This document shows positions 49,254 to 59,367 of a DNA stretch of 64,000 nt, in pieces. Location: assembly GCA_024224155.1 (NCBI GenBank), contig JAAENP010000149.1, positions 1 to 64,000 on the forward strand, written 5' to 3'. Within the stretch, counting starts at the first letter, position 1. The number at the start of each line of letters is the position of its first letter. A model generated the notes under the pieces. The model was not told where the DNA came from, did not search any database, and saw only the letters and a list, made by a program, of their open reading frames with translations. The translations under genes were made by a program, and so were the position numbers. The DNA is from a bacterium (lineage in GTDB: Bacteria > Acidobacteriota > Thermoanaerobaculia > Multivoradales > JAHEKO01).

Positions 49254-50261
49254 TTAGTTCGTCCAGGTCAGCGAGCAGCAATACTCGTAGTACTCCGGCT
49301 CGAGGCCCGAGCGTTCGGCGTAGTCGATGATGCCGTCGGCGGGGTAGGCGATGCCGTTGAGCCCATGGTCGATCGCGGCCTTGTCGAGAGTGGCCTTGGT
49401 CGCGCCCATAGGCCGACCGCAGCCGAGGTTGATGTGTGTCTCGGGCATGGCGCTCCGGGCCAGGGCGAAGAACTCGATCACGTCCTCGATCGGCGGTGGT
49501 TCGAGACTTGCCATGGGAGTTCCCACGAGCGGTGTCAGGACAACCAGGATCAGGGTTGAGACCGGATAGCGGAGAATCATTTCGAGCGCTCTCTGCTCAC
49601 CGAGGAAACGGCCGTAGTGCAGGCCGAGAACAATGTGGGGAATGATGCGGAGGTTTTTCTCCGCCAGGAGCGCGAGTGACCGTTCGAACTCCTCAGCAGC
49701 GAGGTCCAGATGATAGACCTCGCGTATGGTCTCGTCCGCACCGATAACGTCGAGCATGACCCCGTCGACGCTTGCGTCGGCCAGGCCTCGGGCGAGGGAC
49801 GGATGCACGACCCCGGAGTGGACGATGACTCTCATGCCGAGTTCGTCCCTGATGCGCTTCATGTTCTCGAGGTGGGGCTCGAGAGGCACCTCGCCCGTGC
49901 GTGTCGAGCCGCCGGAGACCAGGATTCCGTCGGTACCACAGCCTTGCAGGCGCTTCGCTGTCTCGAACAGATCTCGATCGTTGCTGACGGTGACCATGCC
50001 TTCGAGAACTTTGGTCTTGCAGTGATCGCATTGCAGGGCACAAGCCGTGCCGGTGATACTGACCGGCAGGAAGCGATTGGCCTTCTCGGGAGTCCATTCC
50101 CTGGTTTGCCAGCGCTTGAGCCCGGGAGCGTAGAACTGGGCCTTGACGCCGAAGTACTCTCGCCGCAGCCGCATGCCCTCGCTTTGGGTCACGGGCGGAT
50201 CAATATCCAGCGCGGCCAACCCCGGGTCGCTGCCGAGTGCCATGGAATCTCCGCAGCTCAT
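49254..50261 (-). CDS. Radical SAM protein, LipS-like
   Basis: A 335-residue radical SAM enzyme with TGTACALQCDHCKTK (Cys74, 78, 81), then LVSGGSTRTGEVPL and VLGLHYGRFLGEQ. It follows directly the lipoyl-domain protein gene (4-bp overlap), so it is the likeliest partner for sulfur insertion on that domain, together with the BioB-like radical SAM protein. An internal ATG at 50243 has a better RBS (GGAG) and may be the real start. Confidence 0.82.
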   Translation of the reverse strand: MSCGDSMALGSDPGLAALDIDPPVTQSEGMRLRREYFGVKAQFYAPGLKRWQTREWTPEKANRFLPVSITGTACALQCDHCKTKVLEGMVTVSNDRDLFETAKRLQGCGTDGILVSGGSTRTGEVPLEPHLENMKRIRDELGMRVIVHSGVVHPSLARGLADASVDGVMLDVIGADETIREVYHLDLAAEEFERSLALLAEKNLRIIPHIVLGLHYGRFLGEQRALEMILRYPVSTLILVVLTPLVGTPMASLEPPPIEDVIEFFALARSAMPETHINLGCGRPMGATKATLDKAAIDHGLNGIAYPADGIIDYAERSGLEPEYYEYCCSLTWTN

Positions 50262-50719
50262 TCGGCGACCATTCCCTTGTTCTTGAAATCCGCTATTTCT
50301 TGCTCGAGCCAGGAGCGGATCTTGGTCGGGTCGCTCAGCAGAAGAGCCTCCTCGGCGGCGAGGTTCTGCGGCTCGATTTCCATCAGCCAGGCGTCGAGAG
50401 GGCTGGAGTTCACCAAGGAAGGGTCGGCGGACACTTCATGGTTGTGTGCCCGGATGATGCCTGAAACCGGCGAGATCAGAGGTCCGACGAACTTCGCCGC
50501 TTCCAGGTTTCCGAAGGCATCGCCGCGGTTCACGTGAGTACCGACCGGCTCCATCGAAATGGCTACGATGTCGCCCGACGTTTCGGCTCCGAGTGGATCG
50601 AAGCCGACGCGACGGGTGGTCTCTTTCCCGGTGCTACTGACCCAGAGATGGGTCTCGGGGTCGTAGTGTCGGCCGATGGGCAGTTCGTAGGGTCCGACTG
50701 TGATTGTCGCTGACGTCAA
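50258..50719 (-). CDS. GcvH-like lipoate-binding protein (second LbpA-type)
   Basis: A 153-residue GcvH-fold protein with a lipoylation site NLEAAKFVGPLISPVSG, Lys76 as acceptor. The TTG start at 50719 is backed by a perfect AGGAGG 7 bp upstream. Unlike LbpA at 61681, it lacks the ESGKWVGP signature and is preceded by a lipoate-ligase-like gene. It could be a second sulfur-carrying lipoyl protein or a carrier on which lipoate is assembled. Confidence 0.85.
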   Translation of the reverse strand: MTSATITVGPYELPIGRHYDPETHLWVSSTGKETTRRVGFDPLGAETSGDIVAISMEPVGTHVNRGDAFGNLEAAKFVGPLISPVSGIIRAHNHEVSADPSLVNSSPLDAWLMEIEPQNLAAEEALLLSDPTKIRSWLEQEIADFKNKGMVAE

Positions 50720-50735
50720 AGACTGCCTCCTGTTT

Positions 50736-51764
50736 CTATCGAAGAGCCGCTCCCGCTTCGAGCAGCTCGAGAACACGGTCTCCCTGATGCCCGAACGGCG
50801 CGAGTCGCCGCGCGAGGTCGGCGATCGGGCAACCCGCCAGCCGGCGTTCGATTTCTTTCCCGGCGCCGTTTAGCTGAGGGTTCGTGACGCAGAGGCGTTC
50901 GACCTTACCGTCGCGAAAAGAGGCCTGGACCTCCAGCTCGTCCCGGGTCGCGACATAGCACCAGATGTCCGCCGAGATCTTGACCTGGCGGCCGGGGCGC
51001 GATTCCGTCGCCGAATCCGGGCCTTCGAGCCAGTCCTGACTCTCGAAGCGCCTCTCCCAGCACTCGACGGCTGCGATCTCACGGGAGCTCAGCTCGCCTG
51101 CTTCGGCCGTCAAGCCGAGGCCGTGCGAGTAGGCGTCGATCAGCGCCGTTCGCGCGTCACGCATCGTCAGCCGCTCCAATCCCTCGGCAGCAAACGAGGT
51201 GACGTGTTTCTCCATCAGCCGCAGGCATTCCCGTCTCATCGACTCCGTAGGCAAGGCGAGAACTTCGGCCATGCGCCGATGGCGGAACTCGAAGATGGCG
51301 TTACCGACAACCGTCACGCCGTTCGCAATGCGGCCGGCGCCGGTTCCCGAGAGACGCCGGTCTTCGATTGCGATGTCATTGAGCCCTCGAATCCGGGCGT
51401 TCAACCCCAGAGTGCGAAAGGCCTCCACCGCGGGCGCGAGAAGTCGCTCATACAGGCGATCGACTCTTCGTGGCGCCTGCGCAGCCGGCAAGGTGATCTG
51501 GAAAAAGAGCTGGTCGGAATCGATGTAGACGGGGCCGCCTCCGATCTGGCGCCGAATCACCGGAAGACTGAGTCGCTGACACGTTGCGAGATCGATCTCG
51601 TCCAGAGGCCGATGGTATCCGAGGCCGACGTACGGCGAGCCGGGTTGGCACAGCGATAGCGTCGGGGCGGTCTGGGGAGTCATGGTCTGGGCAATTCCGT
51701 GCCATAGGGCCTGGGAGCGAAGGGCGTTCACCCGGCCGGCGTCGACGACTCTGAGACCGGTCAC
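50736..51764 (-). CDS. Lipoate-protein ligase-like protein lacking the catalytic lysine
   Basis: A 342-residue protein of the LplA/BPL fold with RRQIGGGPVYIDSDQLFFQ and NDIAIEDRRLSGTGAGR. In LplA the segment is GRKISG; here Arg137 takes the Lys position. So it may transfer, bind or amidotransfer lipoate rather than activate it with ATP. A C-terminal domain (EVQASFRDGKVERLCV) resembles the accessory domain of LplA. The gene lies between the regulator (4-bp overlap) and a lipoyl protein. Confidence 0.78.
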   Translation of the reverse strand: MTGLRVVDAGRVNALRSQALWHGIAQTMTPQTAPTLSLCQPGSPYVGLGYHRPLDEIDLATCQRLSLPVIRRQIGGGPVYIDSDQLFFQITLPAAQAPRRVDRLYERLLAPAVEAFRTLGLNARIRGLNDIAIEDRRLSGTGAGRIANGVTVVGNAIFEFRHRRMAEVLALPTESMRRECLRLMEKHVTSFAAEGLERLTMRDARTALIDAYSHGLGLTAEAGELSSREIAAVECWERRFESQDWLEGPDSATESRPGRQVKISADIWCYVATRDELEVQASFRDGKVERLCVTNPQLNGAGKEIERRLAGCPIADLARRLAPFGHQGDRVLELLEAGAALR

Positions 51765-52246
51765 GAAGAACCTCCGATGCGACCTCGGTGGGGCTCTCCG
51801 CCACCGAGACCGTCTTTCAACTCGATTCCAGCCTGCTGAGCGGTGTCGTTCACGAAGGCCGTCAAGCCCTCTGTCAACTCGGTTCCGCGCACATGATCGT
51901 TGACCATCTCGCGCACCGCCAGGCCGGTTTGCACCATGTCGTTGATTCGCTCGGAGACCGCCACCCGGCTGAGTCGAGTCTCGCGCATCAGGTCCGCGAT
52001 GCCGACCGGATCGATCCGATCGAGCTTGGTCAGGATTCGGAAATTGACCGGATCGCCGGCCACTCGAAACGCTCGCAGCAGAAGCTCAGAGGCATGCTCA
52101 GCCAGCTCTTGCCTTTCTTTCTGTTCGGCCAGCCAGCCGACGAATTCCTGAGCGGTCTCGAGACGATCCTGGCGGTCGAGCGCGAGGAGCAGCGTACGCA
52201 GCCGAGCCACGAGGCCGTGCTGGACCGAATCCGCCGGATCCTTCAT
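51761..52246 (-). CDS. Winged-helix transcriptional regulator (ArsR/MarR-like) without cysteine
   Basis: A 161-residue protein with a helical N terminus and a winged helix: DPVNFRILTKLDRIDPVGIADLMRETRLSRVAVSERINDMVQTGL. sHdr loci elsewhere carry sHdrR, an ArsR-type sulfane-sulfur sensor that uses cysteines. This protein has no Cys at all, so it must sense something else, such as a lipoylated or acylated ligand. The gene precedes the ligase-like gene with a 4-bp overlap. Confidence 0.7.
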   Translation of the reverse strand: MKDPADSVQHGLVARLRTLLLALDRQDRLETAQEFVGWLAEQKERQELAEHASELLLRAFRVAGDPVNFRILTKLDRIDPVGIADLMRETRLSRVAVSERINDMVQTGLAVREMVNDHVRGTELTEGLTAFVNDTAQQAGIELKDGLGGGEPHRGRIGGSS

Positions 52247-52310
52247 CTGTGCGCGGCACCAGTGGCATCGAGAGCCGGGCGCAGTTCTTTCTCTGGGTCG
52301 GTCACGGCGG

Positions 52311-54356
<2,046 letters not shown>

Positions 54357-54369
54357 CTCGAACCGGGGC

Positions 54370-55335
54370 TCACCCCTTGCGCTCCTGCAGCGCCTCGGTC
54401 AACTCCTCGCAGACGTCGAAGAGATCCGCCGCCATGCCGTAGTGGGCAACATTGAAGATCGGTGCATGCTTGTCGCTGTTGACGGCGACAATCGTTGCCG
54501 AGCTCTTCATGCCCTCGATGTGCTCGGGCGCTCCGGAGATACCGAGGGCAAGGTAGAGCTTGGGCGAGACCTTGAGTCCGGACTTGCCCACTTGGCGGGT
54601 CTTGGGCAACCAGCCCGCGTCGATCAGGGGCCGTGATCCCGCGACCGCGGCGTCAAGCTCTTCGGCGAGATCTTCGGCTACCTCGATGTCGTCCTTGCTG
54701 CCGATTCCGCGACCCACCGCAACCAGGATCTCCTGGGCCGTGATATCGACGTCACCGGCCTCGGGCTCGATCAACTGCTTGAAGCGGATCTTGCCGGGGG
54801 TGACCGGCGCCGGCAGGCTCTCGGTAGCCGGGGTGCCTTGAGCACGGCCGGCGTCCGCGGACGCGGCTCCCGAGAGCATGCTGACCACGCACGGACCGGT
54901 GCCGAGGTCGGTAGTGACGTTGATCTTGCCGCCGTAGCATTGGCTGGTGGCCGTGATCGTGTCGCCCATCTCGACGTCGAGGCAGAAGGTCGCGTGCGGC
55001 AAATCGCGTTTGACCGCCAGGGTGCTCGCCAGATCCATGCCCATCGAGGTGTAGCCGACCATCACCAACCGAGGTGATTTGGCTTCTACGACAGCGCCGA
55101 GCGCGGCGTTGTAGGTTTCAGGATTGAAATCGCCCAGCCCGTCTCCTGCCACCGTGACCACTGCGTCGGCCGCACCGAGCTCGTCGACCATGCCGGCGTC
55201 GGCACCGATGAGCGCCACGATTGCGCTGCCGCCCCCGGCCTGAGCAAGGTCTTTCGCCTTGCCCAGCATCTCGAACGTGATGTCAGAGAGCTTTCCGCCG
55301 AGATGCTCGGCGACTACCAGGATATCGTTCGCCAT
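54370..55335 (-). CDS. etfA: Electron transfer flavoprotein alpha subunit
   Basis: A 321-residue ETF alpha subunit. The C-terminal FAD domain has GRGIGSKDDIEVAEDLAEEL, the FAD loop RQVGKSGLKVSPKLYLALGISGAPEHIEGM and IVAVNSDKHAPIF. It binds FAD and carries electrons with EtfB. ATG 55335 overlaps the etfB stop (TAATG). Position between sHdr genes and the membrane Fe-S protein suggests ETF takes electrons from the sHdr complex or a flavin dehydrogenase. Confidence 0.93.
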   Translation of the reverse strand: MANDILVVAEHLGGKLSDITFEMLGKAKDLAQAGGGSAIVALIGADAGMVDELGAADAVVTVAGDGLGDFNPETYNAALGAVVEAKSPRLVMVGYTSMGMDLASTLAVKRDLPHATFCLDVEMGDTITATSQCYGGKINVTTDLGTGPCVVSMLSGAASADAGRAQGTPATESLPAPVTPGKIRFKQLIEPEAGDVDITAQEILVAVGRGIGSKDDIEVAEDLAEELDAAVAGSRPLIDAGWLPKTRQVGKSGLKVSPKLYLALGISGAPEHIEGMKSSATIVAVNSDKHAPIFNVAHYGMAADLFDVCEELTEALQERKG

Positions 55336-56078
55336 TAGAGTACCCCTTTCGATTCCAGGACCTTCACGAGCTCTTCGACGTCGCCCAACATCTGCGCGCC
55401 GTCGCCGGTTTCGGGGGGAGTCATCTGGACTACGGTGACCGTCGAGCCGTCGCTTCCCTTTACTGAAACCGTCTCGATCGTTGCACTCTCCTGGATCTGC
55501 CGAACCTTGGAGACCGGGGCGTAGCGCGGAGCCTGCCGCGAAGCCTGGATGCCGATCACGGCGGGTGTTTCGACCTCGAACTCGGCGACCACGCCACCCG
55601 AGTATTCCTTGTGAATTGAGATGCCACCGTTCGCGGCCGCCACCTGCGTAACGACCTCGACGCAAGGTTCGGCAAGCATGGCCGCCACCATCGGCCCGAG
55701 CTGGCCGTCGAGGTCTTCGGCCGATTGAACACCGGTCAGGACCAGGTCGTGAGCGAGGGACGAGACCACCTGGGAAAAGACCCTGGCCAGGCCACGATTC
55801 CCCGGCGCCTCGCCGGCACCCTCGATCTTCATCGCCTTGTCGGCGCCCTTGGCCAGGGCCGTGAACAGCATCTTGTCGACGTCTTCACCGGCAAGAGCGA
55901 CGACGGTCAGCTCTCCGCCCGTTGCCTCCTTGAGCAGCAGTGCCTCCTCGAGCGCGTAGTCGTCGAACTCGTTGAGGGTGAACTTGCGGAACTCGGCATC
56001 GAGCGCCTTGCCGCTCGCGTCCACCTCGAGGTCCTCCACGAGATCGGGTAGGCGTTTCAATAGAACAACCAGCTTCAT
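55335..56078 (-). CDS. etfB: Electron transfer flavoprotein beta subunit
   Basis: A 247-residue ETF beta subunit with FTLNEFDDYALEEALLLKE, VALAGEDVDKML and the family segment LVLTGVQSAEDLDGQLGPMVAAML. It binds AMP in ordinary ETF or an extra FAD in bifurcating types; which type applies is not decidable by eye. It lies 98 bp after the sHdrC2B2-like gene and overlaps etfA by 1 bp. Confidence 0.93.
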   Translation of the reverse strand: MKLVVLLKRLPDLVEDLEVDASGKALDAEFRKFTLNEFDDYALEEALLLKEATGGELTVVALAGEDVDKMLFTALAKGADKAMKIEGAGEAPGNRGLARVFSQVVSSLAHDLVLTGVQSAEDLDGQLGPMVAAMLAEPCVEVVTQVAAANGGISIHKEYSGGVVAEFEVETPAVIGIQASRQAPRYAPVSKVRQIQESATIETVSVKGSDGSTVTVVQMTPPETGDGAQMLGDVEELVKVLESKGVL

Positions 56079-56176
56079 CAGGTGCTTTCTCCTTGGTTGA
56101 CGCTAGTGGCCATCGCGCAGAGGGCTTCCAACGCAGGCCGCTTCGGTTTTCCAAACCTGGATCAATGTGTGGAGCG

Positions 56177-57499
56177 TTACTCCATGCATTGGTCGAGAAT
56201 TTCTATGATGTCCAGCACTTCCAGTTTGCCATCGTTGTCGGTCGACTTGACCGCGTCTTCGAAGCGCGAGACCTCGTAGGGGCAACAGACCGCGAGCACC
56301 TCGGCGCCGACCTGGACGGCCTCTTTGACCCGGTTTTCCGACAGTCTCTCGATCTGGTGCTCGCCGGCGAAGCCGTCGAGCCACATGCCGCCGCCACCGC
56401 CGCCGCAGCAGTAGCCCTGCTGCTTGCAGCGGTACATCTCGCTGAACTCGAGCCCCGGAACCGCCTGGAGCAGTCGGCGAGGTGCGTCGTACTCACCGTT
56501 GTGGCGCCCCAGATAGCAGGGGTCGTGGAAGGTGACCTTTTTTTCGAATGGTCGGGTCAACAAGGGCGTCAGCTTGTCCAGATTTTGAGCCAGGAACTGG
56601 CTGTAGTGCTCGACCGGGAACTCGCTACCCCCGTTCAACGTCGGATACTCGTTCTTGATCGCGTTGTAGGCGTGGGGTCCACTGGCTACGATTTTGCCGA
56701 ATTCGTATTTTTCGAACTGTTCGATGTTGTGCCGGGCAACGTCTTCGAACAGTCCCGGTTCGCCCGCGAGGCGCTGGGAATCGCCGTCGCAGCGCTCGTC
56801 GACGCCGAGGATGCCGAAATCAACGTCCAGTCGCGAAAAGACACGGGCCATGGCCTGCGCGGCGTCGACGCCGCGATCGTGGTAGGCGTAGTAATCGCCG
56901 ACGAACCAGAGTACGTCGACTGGTTGGGTGTCCTTAGGCAGGATACGAACTTCGACTCCCGCGCCCCGGGTCCATTTGACTCTCTTACGCGCCGATTGAC
57001 CCATCGGGTTGCCGTACTCGGAGACGTTCTGAAACATCTCGACCAGCTCGTCGGGCGCATTGCCGTCGAGGACGGCTACCGCCCTTGCCGCGGGCATGAT
57101 CTGAACCATGTCGACTTCCTTCGGGCAGACCCGCACACAGTTCTGGCAGCTCGTGCAGAGCCACATGTCCTGGTGGTTGAAGAGGTCGACGCCGGTCTGG
57201 AGCCGCCGGAAGATCTTGCGCGGGCCGTAGTCGCCGCCGGCGTTGTCGACCGGACAGGCTGGAATGCACTGGGCGCACTGATAACACCAACCCATCGACT
57301 CGGCGCCGTGGATGGCTGTCAACTTGTCCATGTAGGTCAAGTCGTAGCTCATGATCTCGCGGGCGTCGAACATCTTGTTCCACGAACCGGAGATGTCGAC
57401 GCCTTCCAGAACGACACCGTCCTTTTGGACGAAGGCCTCTGATCTCTTGCGTGCGGCCGGCGCGGTCAGCGGTACAAAGCGCGATTTGGTTTCGGTCAT
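56177..57499 (-). CDS. sHdrC2-sHdrB2-like fusion (HdrD-type Fe-S protein)
   Basis: A 440-residue protein with an HdrC part (CYQCAQCIPACPVDNAGG and CTSCQNCVRVCPKEVDM, residues 72-140) joined to an HdrB part with two CCG domains (HDPCYLGRHN, YCCGGGGGGMWLD, VCCPYEVSRFED). In known sHdr loci the order is C1-B1-A-hyp-C2-B2; here C2 and B2 are one gene at the expected place. It probably forms the second Fe-S arm of the sHdr complex. The start overlaps hyp by 4 bp. Confidence 0.85.
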   Translation of the reverse strand: MTETKSRFVPLTAPAARKRSEAFVQKDGVVLEGVDISGSWNKMFDAREIMSYDLTYMDKLTAIHGAESMGWCYQCAQCIPACPVDNAGGDYGPRKIFRRLQTGVDLFNHQDMWLCTSCQNCVRVCPKEVDMVQIMPAARAVAVLDGNAPDELVEMFQNVSEYGNPMGQSARKRVKWTRGAGVEVRILPKDTQPVDVLWFVGDYYAYHDRGVDAAQAMARVFSRLDVDFGILGVDERCDGDSQRLAGEPGLFEDVARHNIEQFEKYEFGKIVASGPHAYNAIKNEYPTLNGGSEFPVEHYSQFLAQNLDKLTPLLTRPFEKKVTFHDPCYLGRHNGEYDAPRRLLQAVPGLEFSEMYRCKQQGYCCGGGGGGMWLDGFAGEHQIERLSENRVKEAVQVGAEVLAVCCPYEVSRFEDAVKSTDNDGKLEVLDIIEILDQCME

Positions 57500-58275
57500 G
57501 TGTGCGCGGGCTCTCCTGTCACTTGGGTCTTTTCATGATGGACACCCAGCACGCGCTCGACGAGCTCGGGCAGCTCCGGCAGGATGCGATTGAACTCTTG
57601 AGAGAGTTTGACTCTGAAGACCGTGTACATGTAGACGGCGTAAACACAGGCAAGGAAGACGTCGGTGCCGAGATAGCCGCGGCCGGAACGGGAATAGCCG
57701 GCGGCGTGTCCTTTCGCGTCGATCAACTCCAGAGCCTGTCCGACCTTGACGTAGGTCTCGCCGTTGGTGGCGCCGCCCAGATTCACGCCGTCTTGGCTGA
57801 CCAGCGCAAGTGCGCCGTTCTCTGCCGACGGGTTCCAGATCCAGTGCGCCCAGAGCCAGTACCGGTCGGGTCTCGTGAAATGCAGTATCTCGCTCGCGAG
57901 TGCGATCTTCATAGCCGGTTCGACGCCGCCGATTGAAGCGACAAAGCTCTCGAAGCGTGCCGCCAGGTCGCCGTCGCCGTAGAGGAGGGTCTCGACCTCC
58001 TTGCGCAGGTGATCAAACGAGTTGGCGCGCAGGAGTCGCTTGGCTTTGCGCCGCAGCGAGAAAATCGTTCCGACCATCTCACGGAACCCCTCCTCCTCGA
58101 GCGAGAAGATCCGATCCTCGGCCAGGTGGTTCCGGAAAAGGTCACATTTGTGCTCGAGCTTCAGACCAATGTCCTCGAGCTCGGTGGTCGAAGCCAGCTT
58201 GGTGGCCTCCTTCATGAACTCGAGTGCCGCCTCGGCGTCGACGGTCTGCTCGACCTTTACAGCGTCAAAAAGCAC
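57496..58275 (-). CDS. sHdr cluster conserved 'hyp' protein
   Basis: A 259-residue soluble, mostly helical protein (KCDLFRNHLAEDRIFSLEEEGFREMVGTIFSLRRKAKR, then EILHFTRPDRYWLWAHWIWNP). It has no cofactor motif. Known sHdr operons carry a conserved protein of unknown function between hdrA and hdrC2, and this gene is exactly there. It is presumably needed for the assembly or structure of the complex. Confidence 0.8.
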   Translation of the reverse strand: MLFDAVKVEQTVDAEAALEFMKEATKLASTTELEDIGLKLEHKCDLFRNHLAEDRIFSLEEEGFREMVGTIFSLRRKAKRLLRANSFDHLRKEVETLLYGDGDLAARFESFVASIGGVEPAMKIALASEILHFTRPDRYWLWAHWIWNPSAENGALALVSQDGVNLGGATNGETYVKVGQALELIDAKGHAAGYSRSGRGYLGTDVFLACVYAVYMYTVFRVKLSQEFNRILPELPELVERVLGVHHEKTQVTGEPAHT

Positions 58276-58296
58276 GTTTCCTCAGGCGGCTCGCTC

Positions 58297-59367
58297 TCAG
58301 ACCGATTTGGATGCTGCCAGGGTGTGTTTGCGCAGGAACCCGGCGGCCTTCATCACCGCGGCTCCCGCCATGGAAATCGAATCTTCGAGATCGGCGGGTC
58401 CGGTGGATGCGCCGGCGGCAAAGCAGCCGGGCCTGGCCGTTGTCACCGTGTTGAGGGCGCCGCCGACGGTTTCGATGAAGCCGTGGGACTCGAGCGGCAT
58501 CTGGAAGATCTCAGCCGTCTCGGTGGTGCCCTCACTGGGCTCCATGCCCACCGAGAGAATGACGACGTCCATGGGCACCTCGACGGGACGCCCCATCGTC
58601 GTGTCCTCGCCCTTGATCACCACCTGATCACCGCGCTTGGTGATTTCGGTGACGATGCCGCGAATGAAGTTGACCTTGTGGTCTTCCTGAGCCTTCCAGT
58701 AGATCTCGTCCTCCCAGAAGCCGTACATTCGCATGTCGATGTAAAAAACGAACACTTGGCAGTCCGGGACCATCTCGCGGATCTCGATGGCCTCTTTGCA
58801 GGCGATGCCGCAACAGACCTTGGAGCACCAGAAGTTGCCGATTTGTCGATCACGGCTGCCGACACACTGGATGAAGCAGACGCGCTTGGGCTTGTCGCCG
58901 GTTGAGGGCTGGACGAAGTTCTCTGCTTTGAGCATGCGCTCGCAGTCGACCAGGGTGATGACGTCGTCATACTCGTAGTAGCCATACATCTGAGTCTCGC
59001 GCCCGGGATCGAAGTGCTGAAAGCCGGTACAGACGATCACCGATCCGACCGTGATCTGCTCTTCGCCCTTGGGGCCGGCGAGCGTCACCGTGATCTCCGG
59101 GGCGTCGCCCGCGGCCGCTGTCACCGTGGTCTCGGAGCGAACCTCGACGAGCGGATCTTCGATGATCGCGTCGATCATTCGCTTCATGGCTCGTTCGGCG
59201 TTCTCCATATCCGGGGTAATCGCCGCGTAGTCGGCCAGAATCGGGTTTCCGCCCAGAACCGGAGCCTTCTCGACCAGCAGGGTCTTGTAGCCGAGGTCCG
59301 CTGCGCCACGGGCGGCCTCCAGGCCGGCCGGTCCCGCGCCAATCACCAGAATTGGGTTGTGTTCCAT
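58297..59367 (-). CDS. shdrA: sHdrA-like FAD protein
   Basis: A 356-residue flavoprotein with the FAD loop VIGAGPAGLEAARGAADLG near the start, LLVEKAPVLGGNPILADYAAITPD, and a 4Fe-4S-type Cys block (CFIQCVGSRDRQ, CSKVCCGIACKEA). It is the short HdrA of the sHdr type, without the ferredoxin domains of methanogen HdrA. It is the core flavin subunit that splits or passes electrons from sulfane-sulfur oxidation. ATG 59367 overlaps the hdrB1 stop (TAATG). Confidence 0.88.
   Translation of the reverse strand: MEHNPILVIGAGPAGLEAARGAADLGYKTLLVEKAPVLGGNPILADYAAITPDMENAERAMKRMIDAIIEDPLVEVRSETTVTAAAGDAPEITVTLAGPKGEEQITVGSVIVCTGFQHFDPGRETQMYGYYEYDDVITLVDCERMLKAENFVQPSTGDKPKRVCFIQCVGSRDRQIGNFWCSKVCCGIACKEAIEIREMVPDCQVFVFYIDMRMYGFWEDEIYWKAQEDHKVNFIRGIVTEITKRGDQVVIKGEDTTMGRPVEVPMDVVILSVGMEPSEGTTETAEIFQMPLESHGFIETVGGALNTVTTARPGCFAAGASTGPADLEDSISMAGAAVMKAAGFLRKHTLAASKSV

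Noticed and set aside
56093-57442. Open frame of 449 codons on the + strand opposite the sHdrC2B2-like gene.
   Set aside because: Antisense shadow with repetitive Val/Asp-rich sequence and no motif.
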